NCBI RefSeq assembly: GCF_001659605.2
Contig: NC_035171.2
Coordinates: 5,286,886-5,350,885 of the forward strand
Reading direction: 5' to 3'
Origin: Manihot esculenta
Lineage: Eukaryota > Streptophyta > Magnoliopsida > Malpighiales > Euphorbiaceae
Length of the DNA: 64,000 nt
Both the position numbers and the translations under genes were made by a program. The notes beneath the pieces were generated by a model. That model saw only the letters and a program-made list of their open reading frames with translations. It was not told the DNA's origin and made no database searches. How positions within the stretch are numbered: position 1 is the first letter of the stretch; every line of letters begins with the position of its first letter. Below, piece after piece: positions 52,488 to 63,300 of this stretch.

Positions 52488-54403
52488 TCCCCCACACTCA
52501 CCTTTTCACGTTCAGCAAGTTTCCTTCGGTTGGTGCATAGCTCTTTGAGGAACTTAGCATACCTTGGAATTTGCTTTACAGCATCAAGTAGGGGAATGTT
52601 GATTTCCACCTTGCGAAAGGTCTCAAGTATTTCTTTCTCCTCTTTTTCTTTTTGAGACCTTGCAAATCTTTTGGGGAAGGGAGGAGGTACCTTGAATTTT
52701 TCTACTGGTGGCTGTTTCTGCTTCTGACTGGAATCTGCCTCATCTATTGTTATGGGTAGATCAAGTTCTGCCTTCTCTGGCGATTGGGGCAGATTACCGC
52801 AGATGATTTGGGCAGATCGATCACAGAAACTGCCCTGATCACTTTCTGGCAGATTTTCCTCCATGGCCTGTTTTTGCAAGTTTTCAGACCTACTGTCTTC
52901 CAACTCCTTTCCACTCCTCAATGTGATGGCACTAGCGTTTTGCCTTGGGTTTATCTCAGTTTGGGAGGGTAGCTTCCCTTGAGACTCATATTTGCTCATT
53001 GAGGAGGCCATTTGACTCATCTGTTTCTCAAGACTTTGCACAATATTTGCTAAATTTTGCACAATCTCTTCAAGAGGTACTTTGGAGTTCTGAGGTGCAG
53101 CTTGAGCTTGATTCCTTTGCTGATAGCTTGGATATTGATTTCCCTTTGCATAGCTAAAATTTGGATGGTCCCTCCAACCTGGATTATAAGTATTTGCATA
53201 GGGATCATACCTTCTTTGCCCATTGAAACCTCCAATAGCATTGACTTGCTGGTCCTCCTCTTGAAGGGAAGGACATAGATCAGTTGGGTGGTTGTTGGCA
53301 CATATTCCACATGGCTTGGGTTGCTGAATTTGCTGAACTTGTTGGGTTTGACCCACAACAAGGCTACGGACAGCATTGGTGAGATTAGAAATTTGGGATG
53401 CCAAATCAGATGTACTCACCTCATTCACTCTTCTTGATGGCTGCTCTTGATCTCCAAATTGCTGAGAGGCTGCAGCCATGGTAGAAATTAAGTCTCTCAT
53501 CTCTCGAGCTGATTTTTTCTCAATTGATCCTCCACAGGCTGCGTCAATAAATTTTCTTTCTGAGGGTAGCAAACCTCCATAGAAGTAATGAATGAGAGAT
53601 TTGTCAGAAATATCATGTTGAAGGCAGCTTGTGCACAACCTTTTGAACCTTTCCCAGTATTCATACAAGTCTTCAGAGTGCTTTTGCCTTATGCCACTTA
53701 TTTCTCGACGGATGCCTATGGCTTTTGAGGTTGGGAAGAATTTTCTCAAGAATGCTCTCACCATATCAGTCCATGATGTGATGGATCCGGGTGGCAAGTA
53801 AAATAGCCATTCCTTGGCATAGTCATCAAGGGAAAAAGGGAAGGCTCTAAGTTTGATATCCTCTTCTGGAATACCTTGGGGTCTCAAGGTGGAGCACACC
53901 ACATGGAATGCCTTCAAATGCTTGTGAGGATCTTCATTTTCTAAGCCTCTGAATTTGGGAAGGAGATGGATCAGACCTGTCTTTAGCTCAAAAGGTGCTG
54001 TCAATGGGGGATACTCAATGCACAAGGGTGCTTGGTCTCCTTCTGGTTCATCTAGCTCTCCGAGAGTTCTTTCCCGTGGCTGGGGTACTTGTACAAGCAA
54101 GTTTCTAGCTTGATTTTCAGCTTCTACAGGTGCAGCAGGTGGCGCTGCCATAGCTGGATTTTCTGTCATATCCAGAAATTCAGTTTCTGGTGCAAACTCA
54201 ATGGTAGCTGGTGTGGTGATGGAAGTTTCTGCTGGTGCAGAAATTTCTTCAGCTGGGGCAGTAGGTGGTCTGTGAGAGGGTGTTGTTGATGAAGATGCTT
54301 TTGAGGCTTGGTTCCTCAAATTTGCTTGCTTCCTTAGGCTCTTGGGAGTTTTTTCAATCTCAGGGTCGTAAAGAAGAGTGTCTTTACGGCCAGACCTGGT
54401 CAT
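52409..54403 (-). CDS. gag: Element D gag (664 aa), Athila-like
   Basis: Starts MTRSGRKDTLLYDPEIEKT, about 30 bases after the PBS. A Pro/Ala-rich segment is followed by a gag domain (about 150-320: FELKTGLIHLLPKF, KEWLFYLPPGSITSW, EYWERFKRLC), a zinc-knuckle-like CGICANNHPTDLC at 365-377 with one residue less than usual (C-X2-C-X3-H-X4-C), NTYNPGWRDHPNFSYA, and a Lys/Glu-rich tail. The last 25 or so residues are out of frame with the family because of the one-base loss near 52488. Confidence 0.88.
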   Translation of the reverse strand: MTRSGRKDTLLYDPEIEKTPKSLRKQANLRNQASKASSSTTPSHRPPTAPAEEISAPAETSITTPATIEFAPETEFLDMTENPAMAAPPAAPVEAENQARNLLVQVPQPRERTLGELDEPEGDQAPLCIEYPPLTAPFELKTGLIHLLPKFRGLENEDPHKHLKAFHVVCSTLRPQGIPEEDIKLRAFPFSLDDYAKEWLFYLPPGSITSWTDMVRAFLRKFFPTSKAIGIRREISGIRQKHSEDLYEYWERFKRLCTSCLQHDISDKSLIHYFYGGLLPSERKFIDAACGGSIEKKSAREMRDLISTMAAASQQFGDQEQPSRRVNEVSTSDLASQISNLTNAVRSLVVGQTQQVQQIQQPKPCGICANNHPTDLCPSLQEEDQQVNAIGGFNGQRRYDPYANTYNPGWRDHPNFSYAKGNQYPSYQQRNQAQAAPQNSKVPLEEIVQNLANIVQSLEKQMSQMASSMSKYESQGKLPSQTEINPRQNASAITLRSGKELEDSRSENLQKQAMEENLPESDQGSFCDRSAQIICGNLPQSPEKAELDLPITIDEADSSQKQKQPPVEKFKVPPPFPKRFARSQKEKEEKEILETFRKVEINIPLLDAVKQIPRYAKFLKELCTNRRKLAEREKVSVGECVSLLFKEKFQSNARIEGCSLFHAR

Positions 54404-54433
54404 AAAGGGAAAATACGTTAGTTTAAATCAATT

Positions 54434-54450
54434 CCCCGGCAACGGCGCCA
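54434..54450 (-). other. Element D primer-binding site (tRNA-Asp)
   Basis: The plus strand reads CCCCGGCAACGGCGCCA, the 3' end expected for plant tRNA-Asp including CCA. The minus strand is its complement, five bases from the LTR. This is the typical Athila primer. Confidence 0.9.
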
Positions 54451-54455
54451 ATTTT

Positions 54456-55892
54456 TGATAGGCGGTTGTCGAAGCCGTCAAAAATAACCTATTATCAATC
54501 AACAAATAAATTTGCAGATAGTGGCAATAGGGTCGAACCACAGGGAATTGACACCAAGTATCTTCCTAATAATGACTAAGGCAAGTAATAACAAGTAAGT
54601 AAAAGAGGGGGGTTTGTTTTGATGAGTTAAAAGCTAAAAACAAAAGAGAAGAATAATTTAAATAAGTGAGAATATCAATGGGAAAGAGATTCTAGCTGAA
54701 GTGTGAGTCTAATTCAATTTGTTCAGAATTGATCATTGATTTCTTGGATACTCTTATTTATTTCAATAAGTTAGTTTAGGATGTGGAAGACGCTTCTCAC
54801 AATCCAAATTCCTCCTTAATTCTAGTTTGATTAGGAAACGTTTGCTAATCAAACACTAGTTAACAAGTTGCCAAGGAACGTCCTTGGGGCCTTTGGCATC
54901 GAACAACTGTTAACTGCATGAAGACTTAGAGAAACCTAACTCTAACCTTGCCAACCGCGTGGTCAAGTTCAGATTATGCAACTTGATTAAATATGTGTTT
55001 AAACAATCTAAGCAATTACGGACCTAAACCATTCAAACAATATATTGCTTATGCAATTAAAAGCAACAGGCCTTAATTGATTCTAAAAGCAAAGCAATAA
55101 TTATAGAAAGATCAGATTGCATAAATATTGAAACAAGCAAGAGTTCAACAATGGAGTATTAAACCTCCCAATTCATCACAAATCTGAATGTTCTAAACTT
55201 CAGCTAGAAAATAATGAATTTAGCCACTCATGGTGACTAAAATACACAAAAATAAAGAAGAAAAGAAAGAAGGAAAGTTTCTGCTGTGTTGCTGGAGAAT
55301 TTTCGAGGATGGCAGATGCTGAAAGAGATGATGCCTTGCTGGTTTGGAGGTTGCTCTTTTATAGTTGGAGAGTCTCATCCATCTAGGGTTTTGAAATCCC
55401 TTTTTAATTTGACTTGTGATTCCTCTTTTGATGTTGAATTTAATTGCAACTTGAATTCCTTAAGTGAGAAACTCTTTCGTGGCTCTTGGAATTGATTTGG
55501 TAGTGATTGAGTTGGATTTGGACTTCTGAAAACTTAAAATTCGGTTTCCAACTGTTTTCCCGCCTCTGCTGTCAAGTTCTGCTGTCAAGGTGATTTGGGC
55601 AGATTCTGCGAGTGATTTGGGCAAATCACTTGCTCAATTTGCCCCAATCGCTTTCTGGGATTCAGTCCAGTTTCTGTCTTTGTCTCTGCGAGTGATTTGG
55701 CCAGTTTCTGCGAGTGATTTGGGCAAATCACTTTGACCCAATCACTTTTCCAGCTTTTTCTTCACTTTTTCTCTAACTTTCCAATTTCTTCATTTTCTGC
55801 AAAAACATGACAAAAGTACAAATTAAGCTAGAAAAATGTGTAAACAAACAATAATAAATATAATAAAAATGTGGCTAAATTATGCTTGACCA
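54456..55892 (-). mobile_element. Element D 5' LTR (1437 bp)
   Basis: TATA box at 55357-55363 (complement); exact GTGATTTGGGCAAATCAC at 55612-55629 and 55714-55731, 250-370 bp upstream of it in sense. About 15 substitutions and 10 or more single-base indels distinguish it from 34735-36168. Confidence 0.93.
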
Positions 55893-55897
55893 TCTCT

Positions 55898-57755
55898 GAA
55901 ACTAACTACCTTGTCTCTGCAGTTCAAGGTAGCATTATACGTAGATAACCAATCCATCCCTAGGATGACATCAAAATCTGTCAACTCTAGAACCACCAGG
56001 TCAGCTGGAAGGTATCTACTCTCTATACAGACTGGACTGAACCGACAGACTGACTCTGCCAATGATGGGTCACATCTGGGTCCACTAACCCAAAGAGGAC
56101 ACTCTAACTCGAAGACTATCAAACCCAATCTCTCTGCGGCTCTTAAAGAAATAAAAGAGTGAGAAGCACCGGGGTCCATCAAAGCATACACCTCTGAACA
56201 CCCAATGATGAGATTACCTGACACCACTGTGTTCGAAGTGTCTGCCTCCTGTTGAGTCATGGTGAAAATCCGTGCTGGGGCTGACCGACCTGCACCTCGG
56301 GAACCCATCCCTGATGAAGAGGCTGACCCTCTTCCTCTTCCTCTACCACTACTCTGGGGTACAATCGGAGCTGCTGGCTGTGCAACACTGCCAGATGTCA
56401 TCTGCTGGGATGGTGCAACCAAAGTCACATGAGGACATTCTCGTGCATAATGCCCTTCTTGCCCACACTTATAGCAAGCTGTAGATCCCAACAAACAAGC
56501 TCCTCTATGCATTTTCCCACATCTCTTGCATACTGCACTGCTTGCATCTGAACTTGAACTACTACCCATTCCCAGACCTAATTTAACTCTGCTCCAGAAC
56601 TTTCCCCTTTTTCCTCTCGCTTTATCCCATCTCTTCTTGCCTGTGGCTGCTGTACTCTGAGAAGAAGTCTCCATCCTGGAACCTGAAGACTGTGCCTTGG
56701 GCTGTTTAACTATTCCTTGAATAATGGCACTCGCCTCCATTTTCCTGGCTGCATCCACTATAGAGTGAAAACTCTCTTTTTTCCGCTGGAAGGATCAAGG
56801 AGAAATACCTAGGATGAAGCCTTATGGCATATCTCCTCGCCTTCTTCTGGTCAGTATCATATGCCTGACCCACATACCGCAACAAATCCAGGAATTTATC
56901 CGTATACTCATCCACGCTCATCTCCTCTGTTTGCCTGAGCTGCTCAAACTCAACCACTTTCATTTCCCTGGAGCTGTTAGGAAAAGCCCAACCAGCGAAC
57001 TCGTTAGCAAACACTTCCCAAGACATACTATCTATCCTGGGCTCTACATAACTCTTAAACCATTCCCTGGCCTTCTTACACTTTAGAGTGAACCCTGCCA
57101 TCTCAATGGCCCTACAATCATCTGCTCCCAGCTCACTTGTGATCATTCTGACCGCACTGAGATACTCAAATGGATCATCTCCCGTGTTGAATTTAGGAGC
57201 ATCCAGTTTCAAGTACTCTGTCATCTTTACTTTTCTTCCCCCGAAAGAACTAGATGGCTGTGCTTCCACAACAGGGGTTGCTGGTTCAGGTGGTGGTGGT
57301 GGAGGTGCTGTTTCTTGAGGTTCAGGGTGTGCTGGACTGGGATGATAAGGTGGGGGTGTATACATCTGATATGGTGGGTAGAAGGTAGGATAAGGCATGT
57401 AGGGCATATACGGTGGATATGGGGCATAGCTGGAGTAATCCGACGTACCCTCCATCGGATAACCATAGCCCTGTGCTCCTCCCTGGGACTCCCCCATACC
57501 TTCCTCCGACCCTCCCACACTCATGCTTTCATCTCTACCCTGATCAACCTCCATAGCTTCTCTTACTTCCTCTACTCTTCCTCCTCTATTCACTCCCATT
57601 CTGCTCTCGTCAGAAGACCTTCTAGGGTCTCTTGACGTTCTTTCCCCGCCTGACCTGTGTGCCCTTTCTCTTGGCAAAGCAGGAGGACGAGCAGCTGTAC
57701 CTTCTCTTTCAGATGGGACTCTAGTCAATCTTGTGGATCGACGAGTTCCTCTCAT
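55898..57755 (-). pseudogene. gag: B2 gag-protease (frameshifted), chromovirus
   Basis: Starts at the conserved MRGTRRSTRL ATG (57753-57755). It has the N-terminal Pro/Tyr-rich part, gag domain, then one extra T in a run at 56777-56782 compared with B1, which shifts the frame. The other frame carries the CCHC knuckle (CYKCGQEGHYAREC), the DPGAS protease and ILGMDW up to the D insertion at 55897. The match to B1 is close. Confidence 0.9.
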
Positions 57756-57764
57756 GATTACTCT

Positions 57765-59711
57765 CTGGAAACAACACATAACACAACATAGCACATCAGC
57801 AACATGTCAGCATACATCACATAATAACACAATGCACATGCATAAATCATGGCATTTCACCTCATCGTAAAGACAGAACTGACATCCTATCCTAGTGGAC
57901 ATGTTTTCCCTATTGTGCTTAACCTACTCAAAACTCTATGAGCCCATCTCTATCTATATAGGTCCGATCATGTGAACCTAGCTGCTCTGATACCACTCTG
58001 TAACAGCCCGGAAACCGAACTGCTGCCGGCACTAGGATCCAGATCGGCTTAAGGCCGCCTAGACCCGTAGTAAGCCTGCTGTGACCTCTGTGTACCTGTG
58101 AAATCCTGTACATGATCATACATTTTCTATAAAAATTTAAAACTTTTCTTTTGCCAAGGCTTAACCTATGCATGCACTATTTCTATACTGTAAAACCCCT
58201 GCTAGAGCTCTCATCTATGCTCTAGGTGGGTCATCTCATATAACGTTAAGCCTGGTTTTTCATGCATATACCATAAAAGTATTTACATCATAAAAGGATC
58301 ATGTACTCAAAGGACTACAACTCTCCATAATAGTCAAGCACATTTCTATACACTATTCATCACAAGCTATCTCTTTAATATTACATGTCCAGCTAAACTA
58401 TTACATAACTCTTCTCTTCTTCTGTACCCTGCCGACACCCTTCTTTGGACTCTGAACCTGCAAAACTGGGGTTAGGGGAGAGGGATGAGCTATACTAGCC
58501 CAGTGAGCAGAACTATAAAACAGGTGACAAAACAATGTCTCATGAAATGCATCATAACTCATACAATCCACATCAAGGGTAAACCTGTCACCAAACTAGC
58601 TTCAGTAACATTTCCGTGCCAGGCCGTGGACTGGGGTCCTGGTCTTCCTGTCATATATATATATATGTGTATATAACACCTGTTAACTTACCATTGCCAG
58701 GGCGGAACGGAGCACCTGGACTTCCTATCATTTGCCAGGCCGTAGAATGGGGTCCTGGTCTTCCTGTCTGTCACTAGTTTGGATCACTCAGCATTTACCC
58801 ACATCAACAAGTATCGATGCAATGCAACATCTTCGTGGTTCTAGTGCAACAACCTATACATATTCATGATGCATGAAACATGATAAAACATTTAATTTCT
58901 CAATTTAAAAGATTTAGTTTAGTTCCACTCACCTCTGGTTGACTCTGTATAAACTCTGCAGGTTCTGTAGCAGTGCTCACTGCTGACCACTCTGGTTCCT
59001 CTAATCTATTCCTACACAGATGGACACATATGAGGGACCAAACCAACTCTAGAACATCTCTATAAACTCCCCCAAAAGCCCTCTAAAAGATCCTAAAACA
59101 ATCACACATAGCATGCATAAGAAGGCTGGACAGAGCACTTTCGGCGGCAGGTTCGGCGGCCGAAAGTCCTGTCCAGAGACGAAACTCACATACTTTCGGC
59201 GGCCGAATCCTCTACCTTCGGCGGCCGAAAGTCCTCTTACTAACCTTCGGGGGCACCTTTGGTAGCCGAAAGTCTCGTCCAGAAACGAAACTCAACCTTC
59301 GGCGACACTTTCGGCGGCCGAACCTTGCCTCCAGAGACGAAAGTCCAAATTTTCGGAAGCAAGCTTTGGCAGCCGAAACTGCCTCCACAAGGGGTTCGGC
59401 GGCCGAACCTTCCTTCGGCGGCCGAACCTGGCTTCTCCCAAAGGGCAGAGACTTGCTCTGCTTCATGCAAACTTTCCCCCAAACCTTCACAACATGCATA
59501 ACAACTACTCCCAACTAGCACATGCCATAAAACATGCATAAAGAGGTCTAAAACTAACCTATAACCTCAACAAACATCACAAATAACACTTCAACATACT
59601 TGAACATGCCAAGATCACCAAAACCCCATCTAAACCTAAACATGCATACTACCCATACAAACTTCTTAAAACCTTCAAAAATCATACTAGAAGCTTAGGA
59701 TCTTCACTTAC
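57765..59711 (-). other. Predicted leader intron of B2
   Basis: In sense: donor CAAGGG/GTAAGTG (GTAAG complement 59707-59711), branch-point-like TTGCTGATGTG, acceptor TTGTTTCCAG ending at 57765, nine bases before the ATG. Length 1947 bp. Confidence 0.55.
57984..57995 (-). other. B2 primer-binding site (tRNA-iMet)
   Basis: Complement TGGTATCAGAGC; the relatives' three-base spacer to the LTR end is kept. Confidence 0.95.
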
Positions 59712-60228
59712 CCCTTGAAGAACTCAAGGTTGAAGGATCCTAACGTGGAGTTATGAAGAAAATCTCTCCCAAAGCTCCAAGCTCCCAAACTTTGCTCTTT
59801 TTGCTAAAAACCTTCAAAACATCCCAAAACTCTTAAAACCTTGAAAGATTTGGTGAAAAACATCAAAAACATGAAAGTCAACTTGGAGAGGGTTGGGACT
59901 CACCTTTGGCTGCGGGTGAAGGAGACATATCCTCCTCTCACCGACCTTTGGCCCTTTTATAGGTGGCTGGCCAGACCACCTTCGGCAGCCGAACGTGAAG
60001 CCGAAACCATGCAATGTTCGGCGGCCGAAAGTGACCTTCGGCGGCCGAACCTTTGCATTTCTCCCTTGTTGCTTTTCATTAAAAAACTCTTTCTCTTTAA
60101 CTCTTAAAACATTAAAACCAACTTAAAACACTTTTAAAACATATGTATTACCCTCCTAGAGAATTCCGACACCCGAGATTCCACCGGACTACAGGAATTC
60201 CGATGCCGGACTCTAGCCGGGTATTACA
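57999..60228 (-). mobile_element. Shared LTR of B2 (5') and B3 (3'), 2230 bp
   Basis: TGTAACAGCC...GGGTATTACA. The left side has PBS and gag (an element's 5' end); the right side has PPT and pol (an element's 3' end). One LTR therefore serves two elements in tandem, as expected from unequal recombination between LTRs. TATA complement at 59955-59961; near-palindrome clusters 59139-59430 and 59980-60052; repeats of CCAGGCCGTAGAATGGGGTC at 58618-58770; (AT)n at about 58652-58667. Confidence 0.92.
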
Positions 60229-60265
60229 TTCTCCCCCCCTTAAGAACATTCGTCCCCGAATGTTC
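60229..60265 (-). other. B3 PPT and adjacent stem-loop
   Basis: In sense: 9-bp stem (arms GAACATTCG and CGAATGTTC, 60244-60265) with GGGA loop, then TTAAGGGGGGGAGAA touching the LTR at 60228. Confidence 0.9.
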
Positions 60266-60319
60266 CTAACATAACATAAAACATATAAGCACATAGAAAA
60301 AGAGGAAAGCTAACCAACC

Positions 60320-63300
60320 TCAAAACAGATAGGGATATTGCTGAAGCGTAGACTCCCGTGTCTCCCAGGTGCACTCCTCTAGATTGTGGTGGTTCCACAA
60401 AACTTTTACCATCGGTATCTCCTTGTTCCTTAACCTTCTGATCTGGGTGTCGATGATCCGTACTGGCTGTTCTACATAGGTGAGATCTCCTAGGATCTCT
60501 ACATCAGGCTCACTGAGAACCTTACCCGGATCTGACACAAACCTCCGTAGCATAGAAACATGAAACACCGGATGGATCCTTTCCATAGAAGCAGGTAAAT
60601 CCAGCTTATACGATACATTTCCGATCTTTTGCAAGATCTCAAAGGGACCAATGTATCGTGGAGCTAGCTTACTCTTCCTTCCAAAGCGAACCACTCCCTT
60701 CATTGGAGACACCTTCAGCAATACCATATCCCCCTCCTGGAACTCTATCTGTTTCCTACGGATGTCTGCATAACTCTTTTGTCTGCTAACAGCTGTTCTG
60801 ATCCTCTCTCTGATGATAGGTACTAGTCTGCTGGTAATTTCTACAATCTCTGGCCCTGCAAGAGCCTTCTCTCCTACCTCTTCCCAGCAAACTGGTGTTC
60901 TGCACTTCCTTCCATACAGAGCTTCATAAGGAGCCATCCCTATGCTAGCATGATGGCTGTTATTGTAGGCAAACTCCACCAGAGGTAGATGCTGCCTCCA
61001 AGAACCACCAAAGTCTAACACACACATTCTCAACATATCTTCTATGGTCTGGATGGTCCTCTCTGACTGACCGTCCGTCTGTGGATGGAAAGCAGTGCTG
61101 AAATCCAATCTTGTGCCCATTTCAGCTTGCAGACTCCGCCAAAACCTGGAGGTGAATTGAGGTCCTCTATCTGAGACTATCGACACAGGGACTCCATGTA
61201 GCCTCACTATCTCTTCTACATACACCTGCGCAAGCTTGTCCACCGAATAGTTACTCCTGACTGGAATGAAGTGAGCAGATTTAGTCAGTCTATCCACAAT
61301 CACCCAGATGGAGTCTAGTCTGTTGGACGTCGCCGGTAACCCCACTACAAAATCCATAGCTATGTTTTCCCATTTCCATTCTGGAATCGGCAGTGGGTTA
61401 AGCATTCCAGCCGGCTTCTGGTGCTCTAACTTCACCCTCTGACATGTTTCGCAGGCTGACACAAACTGTGCCACTTCTCTCTTCATCGCTGGCCACCAAT
61501 ACACTCTTCTCAGATCTTGATACATCTTGGTGGCTCCAGGGTGAACGCTATATCTCGCATTATGAGCTTTTCTCATAATGTCCTTTTTCAGACTACTGTC
61601 ATCTGGTACACATAGCCTTTGCCCGTACCGAAGAATCCCCTCACTGTCAAATCTGAACTCTGCACTGTTGCCTGACTGAACAGTCCTGGCAATCTTCACT
61701 AACTCAGGGTCCTCGTGCTGTTTCAGAGCCACTTGCTTTAGAAACACGGGTGTAACTCTCATCTGTGCAATCAATGCACCTGTACCAGATAACTCTAGCT
61801 GTAATCCTTCATCCATGAGCCTGTAGAAATCCTTCACCACCGGCCTTCTCTCTGCTGTAATGTGGGATAGACTGCCTAGTGACTTCCGGCTCAAGGCATC
61901 GGCTACAACATTCGCCTTTCCCGGATGATACTGGATCTTACAATCATAATCACTGAGCAATTCCACCCACCGTCTCTGCCTCAAATTTAACTCTCTCTGA
62001 CTCAAGATGTGCTGTAGACTCTTATGATCCGTGAAGATCTCACACTTTACCCCATAAAGGTAATGCCTCCACATCTTAAGTGCAAAGATAACAGCTGCCA
62101 TTTCCAGATCGTGTGTCGGGTAGTTCAGCTCGTGCTTCTTCAGCTGTCTAGAAGCATAAGCTATCACTCGGTCTTTCTGCATTAACACACAACCCAATCC
62201 CACTCGGGATGCATCACAGTACACTGTGAAGTCTTCATCACTAATCGGCAGAGCTAACACCGGTGCCAAAGTCAAACGTCTCTTCAACTCCTCGAAACTC
62301 TCATCACATTCTTCAGACCATAAGAACTTCTGATTCTTTCTGGTCAGTCTGGTCATAGGAGCAGCTATCTTCGAGAAGTCCTGAACGAACCTCCGATAGT
62401 AACCTACCAAACCCAGAAAACTCTTAATCTCAGTCACTGTAGTGGGTGTAGGCCAGTTGGCTACTGCCTCTACCTTTTTGGGGTCCACTGCTATACCTTC
62501 ATCTGATACTACATGTCCCAAAAAGGAAATGCTCCTCAGCCAGAACTCGCACTTAGAGAACTTGGCATACAAGCCATACTCTCTCAAAGTCTGCAGGACT
62601 ATTCTCAAATGCTGGGCATGTTCCTCTACATTCCTGGAGTACACTAAAATATCATCTATGAAGACAATTACAAAGTGATCCAGGTACTCTCTGAAAACCC
62701 TGTTCATGAGATCCATGAATGCTGTAGGGGCGTTAGTCAACCCGAACGGCATTACCAGGAACTCATAGTGCCCATATCTAGTCTTGAAAGCGGTCTTCGG
62801 TACATCCTCTTCCCTGATCTTTAACTGATGATACCCGGACCTCAGATCTATCTTAGAAAAACAACCTGCTCCTGCCAGCTGGTCAAATAGATCATCGATC
62901 TTGGGTAAGGGGTACTTGTTCTTGGTAGTGACTTTGTTCAGCTGCCTGTAGTCGATACAAAGTCTAAGAGATCCATCCTTCTTCCTGACAAACAGTACTG
63001 GAGCACCCCAGGGTGAGGTACTCTAGTGGATGAAACCCTTGTCTACCAACTCCTGTAACTGCTCTTTCAGCTCTCTCAGCTCCGCTGGTGCCATCCTGTA
63101 GGGAGGAATAGAGATCGGTCTGGTACCAGGCATCAACTCAATCTCGAACTCTATTTCCCTATCAGGTGGTAGTCTTGGAAGATCTTCAGGAAACACGTCT
63201 GGGAACTCTCTAACCACTGGTACCGAGGACGGTTCCCTAACCTGACTGTCTAGCTCTCTCACATGAGCTAGGAACCCCTGACATCCTCTCCTCAACAACC

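Larger units (their letters stand above)
34735..55892 (-). mobile_element. Element D: full-length Athila-like element containing E
   Basis: Minus-strand element with TSD TCTCT (34730-34734, 55893-55897), inserted in B2 between protease and RT. Order in sense: 5' LTR 54456-55892, PBS 54434-54450, gag 52409-54403, protease-RT-RNase H 50332-52487, element E, RNase H-integrase 39411-40947, env-position ORF 37320-38879, internal hairpin and PPT-like tract, 3' UTR, PPT, 3' LTR 34735-36168. Its length without E is about 11.8 kb, normal for Athila. Confidence 0.95.

Noticed and set aside
63023..63025. Programmed stop-codon readthrough in B1/B3
   Set aside because: The TAG is within RT, not at a gag/pol boundary, and relatives A and B2 have sense codons there. 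Two C:G to T:A transitions explain it.
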